A DNA stretch of 34,111 nucleotides from Phaeodactylibacter sp. (lineage in GTDB: Bacteria > Bacteroidota > Bacteroidia > Chitinophagales > Saprospiraceae). The first letter of the stretch is position 1. Each line of letters starts with the position of its first letter. The notes beneath the pieces are model-generated. The model made no database searches. It worked only from the letters and a program-made list of their open reading frames with translations, and had not been told where the DNA came from. Shown here piece after piece: positions 7,801 through 16,000 of this stretch. A program made the position numbers and the translations under genes. Location: the NCBI GenBank assembly GCA_024102975.1, contig JAGFJD010000210.1, positions 1 through 34,111 on the forward strand, in the 5' to 3' direction.

Positions 7801-10450
7801 GCCGCCGGCCGCCGCATTTTCAGCCTCTGCCACCTGCGGCCAGGCGCCGCTCACCGTGTCCTTCACCGACAACAGCAGCAATGCCCCTGACAACTGGCAG
7901 TGGAACTTCGGCAACGGCCAGTCGTCCACCCAGCAAAACCCCACGGTGACGTACAACACGCCCGGCATCTATAACGTCAGCCTGACCGCCGGCAATGCCG
8001 CCGGCAGCGATACGGAAATGCGGAACGCCTACATCACGGTAGTCGCCCCCGTATCCGTCAATGCGCCATCAGGCACCACCGCCTGCCTGGGCGATGCCCT
8101 CACGCTAACCGCATCCGGCGCTTCCACTTACAGCTGGACAGGGCCGGGGCTCGACAATGCCAGCGGCGCTACTGTCCAGGCGGCGCCGGGCCAGGCGGGC
8201 ACTTACACTTACGAAGTAATCGGGACGACGAATGGCTGCAGCTCCGAGCCTGCCTCCATCAGCCTGTCCTTTTCAGCCCCGCCACAGGTGAGCATAACAC
8301 CAGATGCCGCCACCGCCTGCCTGGGCGAAACAGTCACCCTGACTGCCTCCGGCGCTTCGGCCTACACCTGGACCGGACCCGGCCTGAGCGCTACATCCGG
8401 CGACGTGGTGCAGGCTACGCCCAGCCAGGCCGGCAGCTACACCTACCAGGCCGTCGGCACTTCCGGCGGCTGCGCTTCCGAACCGGCCAGCGTGACGGTC
8501 GACTTTACGGCTGCTCCGCAAACCAGCGTCACGGCCAGCGCCGCCACCGCCTGCCTGGGCGAAACAGTCACCCTGACTGCCTCCGGCGCTTCGGCATACA
8601 CCTGGACCGGGACGGGCCTGAGCGCTACATCCGGCGACGTAGTGCAGGCTACCCCCACCCAGCCCGGCAGCTACACCTACCAGGCCGTCGGCACTTCCGG
8701 CGGCTGTGCCTCCGGGCCGGCCAGCGTGACGGTCAACTTTACGGCTGTCCCGCAGGCCACCGTCACGGCAAGCGCCACTGCCGCCTGCCTGGGCGAGGCG
8801 GTCACCCTAACGGCCTCCGGCGCTTCGGCCTACACCTGGACCGGGATGGGCCTGAGCTCAACCGGCGGCACCGTGGTACAGGCCTCCCCCACCCAGCCGG
8901 GCAATTATACCTATCAGGTAGTAGGTTCGGGCAACAACTGCAGCGGCCCGGCCGCATCGATAAGCGTGCAATTCACCACCGTTCCGGTAGTGGAAGCAAC
9001 GGCCAGCTTGGAGCAGATTTGCCAGGGCGACGCCGTGGCCCTGACAGCCAGCGGCGCAGACACCTACACCTGGCAGGGGCCGGGCCTGTCGGCCACCACG
9101 GGCAGCACAGTCAGCGCCACGCCAACCGCGCCGGGCCTGCAAACCTATCAGGTAACCGGTACCAGCAGCGGGTGCAGATCGGCGCCGGCTACCGTTAGCG
9201 TAGCGGTGCAAAATATACCTCTGGTGAATATCTCCGCCAGCGCCACTGCCTCTTGTGTAGGCCAGCCGATCACGCTTACCGCCTCCGGCGCGGGCAGTTA
9301 TGCCTGGACCGGCGCAGGATTGAACAGCACCACCGGTGCCGTCGTAGAAGTTTCGCCGGAACAGGCGGGCAGTTACACCTATCAGGTCACCGGAAGCGAC
9401 GGCAACTGCGGCAGCGCCCCGCAGACGATCAGCCTGCAGTTCAACTCGCCGCCACAGGTGAGCCTAACGGCCAGCGCTGCCAGCCTCTGCGAAGGCCAAA
9501 GCCTCACCCTTTCAGCTAACGGGGCAAGTACTTACAGCTGGTCCGGACCGGGCATCGGCGGAAGCAGCGGCAGCAGCGTGACCACCACCCCGGCGACTGT
9601 AGGCATCAGCACCTATCAGGTGACAGGCAGCGCCAATGGATGCACGAGCCTGCCCGTTTCTGTGGAAGTGGAAATCCTGCCCATACCGGTACTCAGCGCC
9701 CAGGCATCCGCCAACCCGGCCTGCCTGGGGGACACCCTGCTGCTGCAGGCCTCGGGTGCCAGCCAGTATTTCTGGAACGGGCCGGGCCTGCTGTCTTTCA
9801 GCGGGCCGAGCGTACAGGCGGTGCCGGAGCAGGCCGGGCAGGTGTCCTACCAGCTGAGCGGCAGCTCCGGCGGTTGCCAGGCCGAGCCGGCCAGCCTGCA
9901 GGTAACCGTAGAACACCACCCGCTTTCGGTAGAAGTAGAGATCAGCGACTGCACGGAGGCGAGTATCCTCTTCGAGGCAGGCGTAACCAACGGCGGCGCT
10001 CAGCCCAACATCACCTGGTACTACAACGGCCAGGCGGCCTGGAGCGGCCCCACCTACACCCTGTTCGGCCCGCAGAACGGCGATGAGGTTTACTGCGAGG
10101 TGACGGCCGTCAATGCGCCCGCCTGCACCGCTCCCCTGACAGTGCAGTCGGAGGTATTGTCCGTCGACTGCCTGACGCCCACCCGGGAAATCCGGGAGCT
10201 GGAATCCATACGGTTATTCCCCAACCCCAACCCGGGGCGGTTCGCGCTGGAACTCCACGCGCGGCAGGCATTCGCCGGCCGCATCACCATTTTCAACAGC
10301 CTCGGGCAGGCGGTGCTGTCCCGGCGGCTGGAAGTGCAGCCTGGCGAGCAGCAGATATTGTTGAACTTGCCCGGCGCAGCGGCAGGCCTGTACCACCTGG
10401 CGGTGGCTTCGCCGGAAGGAATGCGGGCCGTGAAGTTCATGGTGGAGTAA
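4853..10450 (+). CDS. Giant S8 (subtilisin-family) protease with Ig-like array and T9SS sorting domain
   Basis: The 1865-residue product has a Sec signal (residues 1-29), so it should cross the outer membrane by T9SS. The S8 domain spans about 121-460: His168 in DHATHVTG, Asn in KSAGND (oxyanion region), Ser394 in SGTSMSAP. At the position of the catalytic Asp the sequence reads SIWEGSLPRNTH, with Glu141 where related proteins carry Asp. A jelly-roll region of Kp43 type (about 460-600), a PPC-like domain (602-733), Fn3 (738-826), GEVED (828-980) and PKD (983-1065) follow. Eight Ig-like repeats of about 78 residues (1068-1687) and a C-terminal sorting domain (about 1783-1865, LFPNPNPGRF... GLYHLAV) complete it. 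Probably an operon with the 98-residue gene upstream. A strong terminator follows. Confidence 0.92.
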   Translation: MKTLFDIKTLFICLNALFFLILTSPLEGQSLPPVKPEKESDILRETNSKALLEWAKRDSLRYYGERARAEAFARNIGYPIRGKNGNGGEFELQGFDESGQLKYYITNNRVGASTISTDEVWPGGSAGTALTGQDFVISIWEGSLPRNTHNELIGKVTLVDNDSGIGDHATHVTGTAIARGNRPSARGMAYNARSRNFTFNNDLSEMANEAAQGRLVSNHSYGMISGWNYNTVDDRWEWWGNTSYSNNVDYKFGYYDSEAADADFIVFNAPFYLPVKSAGNDRNDDHTGTHWVRNAAGVWVQSNASRPPDGGSSGYDCIPTMGTAKNILTVGAVEELPGGYGTSTNPGDVDMSSFSSWGPTDDGRIKPDLVAKGVAVESCTADGNNTYDVYSGTSMSAPMVSGSILLIQEHIANLFPGAALRASAMKALLIHTADECGTAPGPDYSFGWGLMNTQKAVEFLTDAGGRHWFNTRDSINNGDSRGYTFEHDGIGGIRITIAWTDPPGDACPPPYNNSWTCTDKMLINDLDLRLVRLSDDTVYFPWRLNPASPSSAATRGDNDRDNVEQVFADDLPAGEYAMVITHKGTLVGGRQIFSIMLSGLGDASVASACNQAIDIQCGQTLEGSTAGEAQPVFECGTELNTAPGQWFHFTGNGTTVTATTCSSETDYDTKLAVFSGSCDNLICEGGIDDDGENCSVDGLLSTVEFFAESGTEYFIYVTGYDDASGSFALSIDCQGGPACAPPQGLVATEIGHAYFIIYWNTVADADLYQAQVRQLPNGGWLLSNEYSNPGIIFGNRVPNTDYEVQIRSKCDDTYSSWSPSIFLTTLGEGNPYCFSYGLSWNYWIDRLVFAGLDHESGTDYGYNDFSGQLVAEVEAGEAYALSLYPGQRTTVPNLDGVWWKIWIDWNQDNSFSEVDEVFHSQSSDSQTAVTANKTIPSNIGPGEYRMRVSYRASPDDSPNPSPCQTRGNMEVEDYTIRVTGSSQPPAAAFSASATCGQAPLTVSFTDNSSNAPDNWQWNFGNGQSSTQQNPTVTYNTPGIYNVSLTAGNAAGSDTEMRNAYITVVAPVSVNAPSGTTACLGDALTLTASGASTYSWTGPGLDNASGATVQAAPGQAGTYTYEVIGTTNGCSSEPASISLSFSAPPQVSITPDAATACLGETVTLTASGASAYTWTGPGLSATSGDVVQATPSQAGSYTYQAVGTSGGCASEPASVTVDFTAAPQTSVTASAATACLGETVTLTASGASAYTWTGTGLSATSGDVVQATPTQPGSYTYQAVGTSGGCASGPASVTVNFTAVPQATVTASATAACLGEAVTLTASGASAYTWTGMGLSSTGGTVVQASPTQPGNYTYQVVGSGNNCSGPAASISVQFTTVPVVEATASLEQICQGDAVALTASGADTYTWQGPGLSATTGSTVSATPTAPGLQTYQVTGTSSGCRSAPATVSVAVQNIPLVNISASATASCVGQPITLTASGAGSYAWTGAGLNSTTGAVVEVSPEQAGSYTYQVTGSDGNCGSAPQTISLQFNSPPQVSLTASAASLCEGQSLTLSANGASTYSWSGPGIGGSSGSSVTTTPATVGISTYQVTGSANGCTSLPVSVEVEILPIPVLSAQASANPACLGDTLLLQASGASQYFWNGPGLLSFSGPSVQAVPEQAGQVSYQLSGSSGGCQAEPASLQVTVEHHPLSVEVEISDCTEASILFEAGVTNGGAQPNITWYYNGQAAWSGPTYTLFGPQNGDEVYCEVTAVNAPACTAPLTVQSEVLSVDCLTPTREIRELESIRLFPNPNPGRFALELHARQAFAGRITIFNSLGQAVLSRRLEVQPGEQQILLNLPGAAAGLYHLAVASPEGMRAVKFMVE
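8053..9914 (+). repeat. Eight tandem Ig-like coding repeats, about 234 bases each
   Basis: Units share a Cys-containing start (ACLGETVTLTASGAS), a YTWTGPGLS core and a TYQVTGT..GC end. The second and third units (from about 8306 and 8540, exactly 234 bases apart) are nearly identical in DNA, including one exact stretch of more than 50 bases; the outer units are much more diverged. This fits recent duplication or conversion inside an older array. Confidence 0.85.
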
Positions 10451-10466
10451 TTGAAATGACAGGAAA

Positions 10467-10502
10467 CCGGGGCCCGGTTTTGTATCGGGCCCCGGCTTTT
10501 TA
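10467..10502 (+). terminator. Intrinsic terminator of the S8 protease gene
   Basis: A perfect 10-base stem, CCGGGGCCCG (10467-10476) with CGGGCCCCGG (10486-10495), a 9-base loop, then CTTTTTAT. It lies 17 bases after the stop codon. Confidence 0.9.
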
Positions 10503-10567
10503 TACTCCGCTGCAATAGGTTGTCCCTGTACCTGTAAGGTCGGGAAAACCTATTGCAGCGGAGTATA
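10501..10567. repeat. Perfect 21-base inverted repeat (hairpin or miniature element)
   Basis: The arm 10501-10521 begins TATACTCCGCTGCAATAGG and is the exact reverse complement of 10547-10567. Pairing continues inward to 10526/10542 with a single mismatch, leaving a 15-base loop. Both ends are TATA. It overlaps the end of the preceding terminator. It may be a second terminator-like structure or a short mobile-element remnant; no transposase is nearby. The remaining gap to 10636 shows nothing else. Confidence 0.8.
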
Positions 10568-10635
10568 CATGGTGTGTTCAGAGTTTTGTGTCCAAGGCTC
10601 AATGTTGCCCCCTGATAATCAGTTATTTTTTTGGA

Positions 10636-10834
10636 TTCTGAACCATATTGGACAAGGCTTCGGGGACTATGCGGCAAAAAAGCCCCGCCTCCCTGCATAG
10701 CTGCCTCTCTATGTGCTCTATGTGAAAACCCCTATGTGCCCTATGTGATTAAAAAGCGCCGGTCCCCCAAAAACAAAAGCCCACCGCCTATGCGCCCTAT
10801 GCGAAAACCCCTATGCGTTCTATGTGATAAAAAA
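10636..10834. repeat. CTATGTG repeat cluster C
   Basis: This cluster opens with a degraded inverted half (10636-10654, TTCTGAACCATATTGGACA, compare TTTTGAACCACATAGGACA in clusters B and D) and a fragment GGGACTATGCGGCAAAAAA. Two full forward modules follow (10709-10755 and 10788-10834), ending in GATTAAAAA and GATAAAAAA. Several CTATGTG words have become CTATGCG. Both modules are followed by GCGCCGG. Confidence 0.8.
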
Positions 10835-10886
10835 GCGCCGGCCCCAAAAGTGAAAGCCCCAGCCCCTCACCCTTTGGATGTGGCAT

Positions 10887-10952
10887 TGAAAAAAATCAAA
10901 AAAAACGCTCCCTTCCGGGGACACCCCGCCCACTTCTCTCACTAATCAGGCA
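10887..10952 (+). promoter_or_regulatory. Upstream block shared with the 98-residue membrane protein gene
   Basis: It carries TGAAAAAAATCAAA (10887-10900), GGGACA (10918-10923) and CTCACTAATCAGGCA (10938-10952) at the same offsets as in 4407-4472. It is followed by A-rich sequence (CAACAAAAAAACTTC) just before the ATG at 10976, common for Bacteroidota starts without a Shine-Dalgarno site. Role inferred, not shown. Confidence 0.5.
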
Positions 10953-10975
10953 AACAACAAAAAAACTTCAGCATC

Positions 10976-12580
10976 ATGAAAAAACAGTACCTCTACCTAA
11001 TGATCGCAGGCTTGTCCCTTTTTGCTTCAGGTTGTGAAAAGAACGACACCAAATTCGAAGACGTCGCGCTTGATGTTGTGGCAGAAGAAGAAGAGGTAGG
11101 AGAATTCCTGCTCGGCGGCTGGGCGGGCGAGGAAAACGAAGAGGAATTCTATCAGGATCTGTACGGTTTTGGCAACGGCAATCTGCCGCCTGCTGTCGAC
11201 CTCACCCACCTGCTTCCTCCGGTTGGCTACCAGGGGACGACCGGCACCTGCGTGGCCTGGGCGGCGGGCTATTACATAAAAACGGCCCTGAATGCGCAGG
11301 ACGCCAACCTCAGCCCCGGCGAGCTGCGCAACCCAGCGCGCCAGTACAGCCCCAAGGACCTCTTCTGGTCTTTGCCCATCAACCTGAAGGGGCCCAATTG
11401 CCAGGGCACGCACTTTGAGCATGCGCTGGATATGATGGCCGCCCGCGGCGTGGCCACCATGGCGACGGTGCCTTTCCGGGACCTCGGCGACTGCAGCGCC
11501 CAGCCTCACCCTTCCTGGACGGCCGAAGCCGCCGGCAACCGCATCGAGTCCCACCGCAACCTGCCCATCGACGTGGCCGTCCTCAAGGAAAAACTGGCAG
11601 AGGGGCGGCCCCTGATGTGGGCTGCGCACGTTACCCAATCTTTTCTATATTGGCGCGGGCCGGGCGTCATGACCGAAGCGGCCATCCTGGACGGCACCAA
11701 CGGGCCGGGAACCGGCCATGCCATGGCCATCGTAGGGTATGACGACGCCCGGGGGGCATTCCGCATGGTCAACTCCTGGGGAACAGAATGGGGCGACGGC
11801 GGCTTCGCCTGGGTGAGCTATGGCCTGCTGGCCAACCGCTCCTTTACCGATTACGTCTTTGTCGCCTACAATAAACCCGGCAGCGCCGAACCCGAGCCCG
11901 GCGGGAATCCGGCCTCCGGCCCCGACCTGGCCATCAAGGTGCTGAAAGACGAAGATGACCCCAACCACCCCGACCCCCGCCATCGGGTGCTGATTTTCGA
12001 TATCGCCAACCTCGGGCCGGATGACGTAGACGCCTGGGATGGCTGGAGCAACGTATATATCTTTTTCAACGCCCGCAATGCCCATGACCACGGGGCGATC
12101 CTGCACCAGTACATCACCGACTGGATCGGCGACGAGGGAGAGTTCGGGCCGCTCGAAGACGGCGTCGGCGGCTGGTCCAGCTACTGGTTCAACGTGGCCC
12201 TGGACGGGCGGGAAGAACTCGCCGACGCCTTCTTCCGGCAGGAAACGCAGTTCGTCTGGCCCTACCGGACTCCGAACCTCAACGGCGAGTACTATCTCGC
12301 GCTGATCACCGACGCCTTCGCCGAGGTGGAGGAAAGCAACGAATCCAATAATATCCTCCTGATCACCGGCGAAAACGGGCGCCCCATCTGGTTCAACGGC
12401 GGCATCGGCCACGGCCGCAGCGCCGGCCCTGCGGACATGCGCAGCAGCGAACGCGACCCCAACGCCTATACCCCGGAGGAAATACGCCGGTTCATCGCCA
12501 ACCTGAAAGCCTCCGGCAAACTGAAAAAGATGGTGGATGAAGCCAGGGTTAATGCTCAGCCGCCGGCGGCAATGAAATAA
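10976..12580 (+). CDS. Papain-like (C1) peptidase lipoprotein with CARDB-like domain
   Basis: The 534-residue product has a lipoprotein signal ending FASGC (Cys20), so it is predicted to be membrane-anchored outside the cytoplasm. After an acidic linker rich in Glu, the peptidase core shows the C1 catalytic set: Gln86 and Cys92 in YQGTTGTCVAW, His248 in GTGHAMAIVGYDD and Asn266 in MVNSWGTEWGDGG. It lacks an obvious inhibitory propeptide of the usual cathepsin length. Residues about 317-468 (PDLAIKVLKDEDD... FAEVEESNESNNI) resemble a CARDB adhesion-type domain, with the typical VEESNESNN close. A charged helical tail follows. The gene stands alone between CTATGTG clusters C and D, with its own terminator, and shares an upstream block with the small gene at 4510. 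Confidence 0.9.
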   Translation: MKKQYLYLMIAGLSLFASGCEKNDTKFEDVALDVVAEEEEVGEFLLGGWAGEENEEEFYQDLYGFGNGNLPPAVDLTHLLPPVGYQGTTGTCVAWAAGYYIKTALNAQDANLSPGELRNPARQYSPKDLFWSLPINLKGPNCQGTHFEHALDMMAARGVATMATVPFRDLGDCSAQPHPSWTAEAAGNRIESHRNLPIDVAVLKEKLAEGRPLMWAAHVTQSFLYWRGPGVMTEAAILDGTNGPGTGHAMAIVGYDDARGAFRMVNSWGTEWGDGGFAWVSYGLLANRSFTDYVFVAYNKPGSAEPEPGGNPASGPDLAIKVLKDEDDPNHPDPRHRVLIFDIANLGPDDVDAWDGWSNVYIFFNARNAHDHGAILHQYITDWIGDEGEFGPLEDGVGGWSSYWFNVALDGREELADAFFRQETQFVWPYRTPNLNGEYYLALITDAFAEVEESNESNNILLITGENGRPIWFNGGIGHGRSAGPADMRSSERDPNAYTPEEIRRFIANLKASGKLKKMVDEARVNAQPPAAMK

Positions 12581-12598
12581 AATTCACCGCTGAAGGAA

Positions 12599-12641
12599 AA
12601 GAAAGCCTGCGGCCAGTGATAATTCAGCCGCAGGCTTTCTT
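12599..12641 (+). terminator. Intrinsic terminator of the papain-like gene
   Basis: A stem of about 15 pairs, AAGAAAGCCTGCGGC with GCCGCAGGCTTTCTT, around a 13-base loop, lies shortly after the stop codon. The A-rich left flank and T-rich right flank make it plausible on both strands. Confidence 0.85.
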
Positions 12642-12671
12642 CTACATCCCGGACTGCCCGGCTTCCCCCTC

Positions 12672-12886
12672 CTATGTGCCCTATGTGATAAAAAAACACC
12701 CTTTGCTCCCCAACCCCCGCAGCCCGTTGCTTTTGAACCACATAGGACACATAGAAACACATAGGGCAGGGCTATACGGCCTGTGTGGGCAACCTTCTAT
12801 ATGGCCTATGTGATAAAAACCCCTATGCGCTCCCCAGGCTATGTGCCCTATGTGAAAACCTCTATGTGCCCTATGTGATAAAAAAG
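12672..12886. repeat. CTATGTG repeat cluster D with inverted half
   Basis: A forward pair (12672-12696, ending GATAAAAAAA), an inverted half (12730-12765: TTTTGAACCACATAGGACAC and further CACATAG units), degraded forward pieces (12797-12820), and a full forward module (12839-12885, ending GATAAAAAA). It fills most of the 442-base gap between the papain-like and second CHAT genes. Confidence 0.8.
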
Positions 12887-12935
12887 CCGCCTGACCCCAT
12901 GCCCTACGCCTAAGTGTTAAAAAAAACACTCCTAA

Positions 12936-12965
12936 CCACATTGTTCCCCTCTTTCCCTATTTTGC
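12936..12965 (+). promoter_or_regulatory. Upstream block of the second CHAT gene
   Basis: CCACATTGTTCCC, eight bases, then CTATTTTGC; the copy at 292-321 has the same layout. It is 58 bases before the ATG at 13023, a fitting distance for a promoter or operator. The promoter reading is inference. Confidence 0.5.
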
Positions 12966-13022
12966 CACTCCATCCCCATCGCCCCATAAATCCTCAACAC
13001 CAATTTCAAACCGGATACCTTT

Positions 13023-16000
13023 ATGAACACCTATCTGTTTACCTGGGCCTGGCTGGCCATAGCGCTCTCCCTGTTTTCCCTGCCCCTCTCCGGCAATTTC
13101 GATGTTCCCAAAGGCGAGCTTTCTCCCCGGCCGCTGCCCGATTCTATCCCCACCTTAACCGACAGCCTGGCACATCTGGTTGAGGCGAAAAAGCACGAGG
13201 AAGCCCTTCAGTATCTGGCTGCTTTCAAAACCGCAGAGGCACAATCAACAGGCTATGCCAGCGAGATCAACCGCCTGTGGGGCGTCGTGTATTACGAGAT
13301 GGGGCAGGGAGATTCGGCCATTCACTATTTCAAAAGCAGCCTCGCAGCAGTGGATACTTCAGATTACCGCCAGTTGCAAAAGATAAAATATTCGCTGGCC
13401 AAAGCATATTCCTTGAACCGGGACTACGAGGCGTCCATCGCCGAATTTCAGGATGCCATCGAAAACTGGAAATGCCCGTCAAAGGAAGATTCCTCCCGCC
13501 TGGCCTGGGCCTACAACGACATGGGCAATGTCTATCCCAAAATGAGCCAACCTGCGCCGGGCCTGGAAGCCCACCAGAAAGCATTGGAGATCCGCCGGGC
13601 CATTTTCCCGGAAGAGCACGAGGACATAATCAAGACGTATGTCAACATTGGTTACACGCTTATGGATTTGGGCGACTTCGTCGGCGCCGACAGCATCTTT
13701 GAGGAGGCTCAGGCCCGGTTGGCGCGAACCCCCGACAGAGGGGCGTTTTATTTTCTCCAGATATTGGGCCTGATCCGGGGCTTCAATACCAACCAGTCTT
13801 ATGACAAAGCGCTGGCTACCGGGCGGGAAGCGCTCCGGTATGAAGAACAGATAAAAGGAGAAGACAAAATAAATGTGGCTTACGTGTATAACGCTATTGG
13901 AGTCACTTACCGGAAAATGGGCGCATTTTACGATGCCATTGACATGATTAATAAATCTATGGAGATAAAGAAGTCCTTTCAGTACGATGGCCAGCAAAAA
14001 GACCTTGAAAAGGCGATTAGCAACCTGGGTAACATCTACTTCGATCTCGGCGCTTATCAAAAAGCGATTTATTATCAAAAAAAAGCATTGGACTTTTGCC
14101 GGGAGTACTATGGGGAGAAGACAAGAGAAACAGCCTATGCCTATCACAACCTCGGCATCGGCTACCTGGGCCCCGGCGATTACCGGAAGGCTATCGATTG
14201 TTTTTTGAAGTCCATTGAATTGAAGAACAAAACCATTGGCGAGCGGCATCCGGATGTAGCCCTGTCTTATTTGAACATAGGTGTTTGCTATGGATATCTG
14301 GGACTTGTTCCGGAAGCACTGGAGCATACCCGACGGGCACTGGAAATAATCAAAGAAGGGTTGGGAGAAACCCATCCCTATGTGTTTTTCACCTACACCA
14401 ATTTCGGAGAGTTGTATTTACAAGGCAAAGATTATCCCCAAGCCATCGAGTACTCCCGACTCTCCTATGATTTCTATACGGAGAAATACGGGGAAAAGTA
14501 CTATGAGGCGAGTTTTCCGGCAGGCATACTTGGAGAAGCCTATCTGGAACAGGGGGATTTTCAGCAGGCAGAATTTTTCCTCCGGCGGTTTTTGGAAATC
14601 TTTCAGGACTCCTACGGGATTATCCACCCGGAGACAGCAAAAGCCTACCAGCGCCTGGCAAAATTTCACTCCAGGAAAAATGATTTTGTCATGGCGGGCA
14701 CCTATCTGGACAGTGCGCAGATGTGCATTCAGCTGGAGGGCACTGCCTTTACCGATGAGCAAACCCCATCTATCCGCAAGCTCGATTTCCTGATCACCAA
14801 AAACAGGGTTGTCCTCGACGAATATTCCCAGGCCGGGAATCCCGCCCTTGCCCGGCAATTCCTCGCATCCATCGAAGCGGCATTCGACGAAAGGGAAAAA
14901 TTGAACCAGTTGCTGATCTCGCCGGAATCCAAACGCAAGTTCAACAACGAATTCCTGCCTTTTCTCCCGGAAGCTTTCCGGTTGGCCAAATCTCTCGACG
15001 ACCCGGATATGGACGAACGGGCTTTCAACTTGCTGGAGCGCACCCGTGCCCTTTCCCTTTATCAGGCCATGCAGGAAGCCAACGCCCTCCATTTCGCCGG
15101 CATTCCTGACGGGCTGCTCGAGCTGGAAGACAGCCTCCGCATCGACATCACCTTCTACGATAAACAACGCCAGGAAAAACTCGCCGACGGCCTGGCGGAA
15201 ACCGACACCAGCGTACTCGCCATCAGCTCCAAACTATTCGACCTGAAACAGGCTTACGAGGCGCTCAAAGCCCGCTTCGAAACCGAATATCCCGAATACT
15301 ACAACCTCAAATACAACCTCAGCACCGCCTCCGTACAGGAAATACAGGACGAACTGCTGGACGACGGCCAGGCCCTGCTCGAATACCTGGTGGGCGACAG
15401 CTCTATCTTCATTTTCGCGATTAATAAGGACGGTTATCAAATTCACGAGGTAAAACGGGATTTCCCCCTGGAAGCATGGGTGGAACAGCTCCGCCGCAAC
15501 ATCAGCCGGCCCCATGCCTATACCCTGGAAGCCTACGCCGAGGTTGCCCGGAATTTGTATGAAAAATTACTCGCTCCGGTGGCCGCTCAATTGCCAGATC
15601 GGATCATCATCTTGCCGGATGGCATCCTGGGGCACGTACCTTTCGAAGCCCTGCTCACCGAAGCGCCGGCGAATGCCTACGAACCCAAATATTATCCTTA
15701 CCTCCTGCGCCGGCACGAAATCAGCTACAGCTACTCCGCCACCCTGCTGCGGGAGATGAAGCATAAGAAACACCGGCAGCCCCCCGTCCGCGAGATGCTC
15801 GCCATGGCGCCCTTTGCCGGGACGGACACCATCCTGACCAGCCATCTCGACCAGAGCAACTGGTTCGCCGGCACGCGGGGGGATACCCTCCTTCCCCTGC
15901 CCTGGACCCGCATCGAGTTGGACAGCCTGATGGGCATCTTCCAAACCGACGCTTTCTACGGCCGGGACGCCACCGAGGAGCGCTTCGCCAATCTGGCCGG

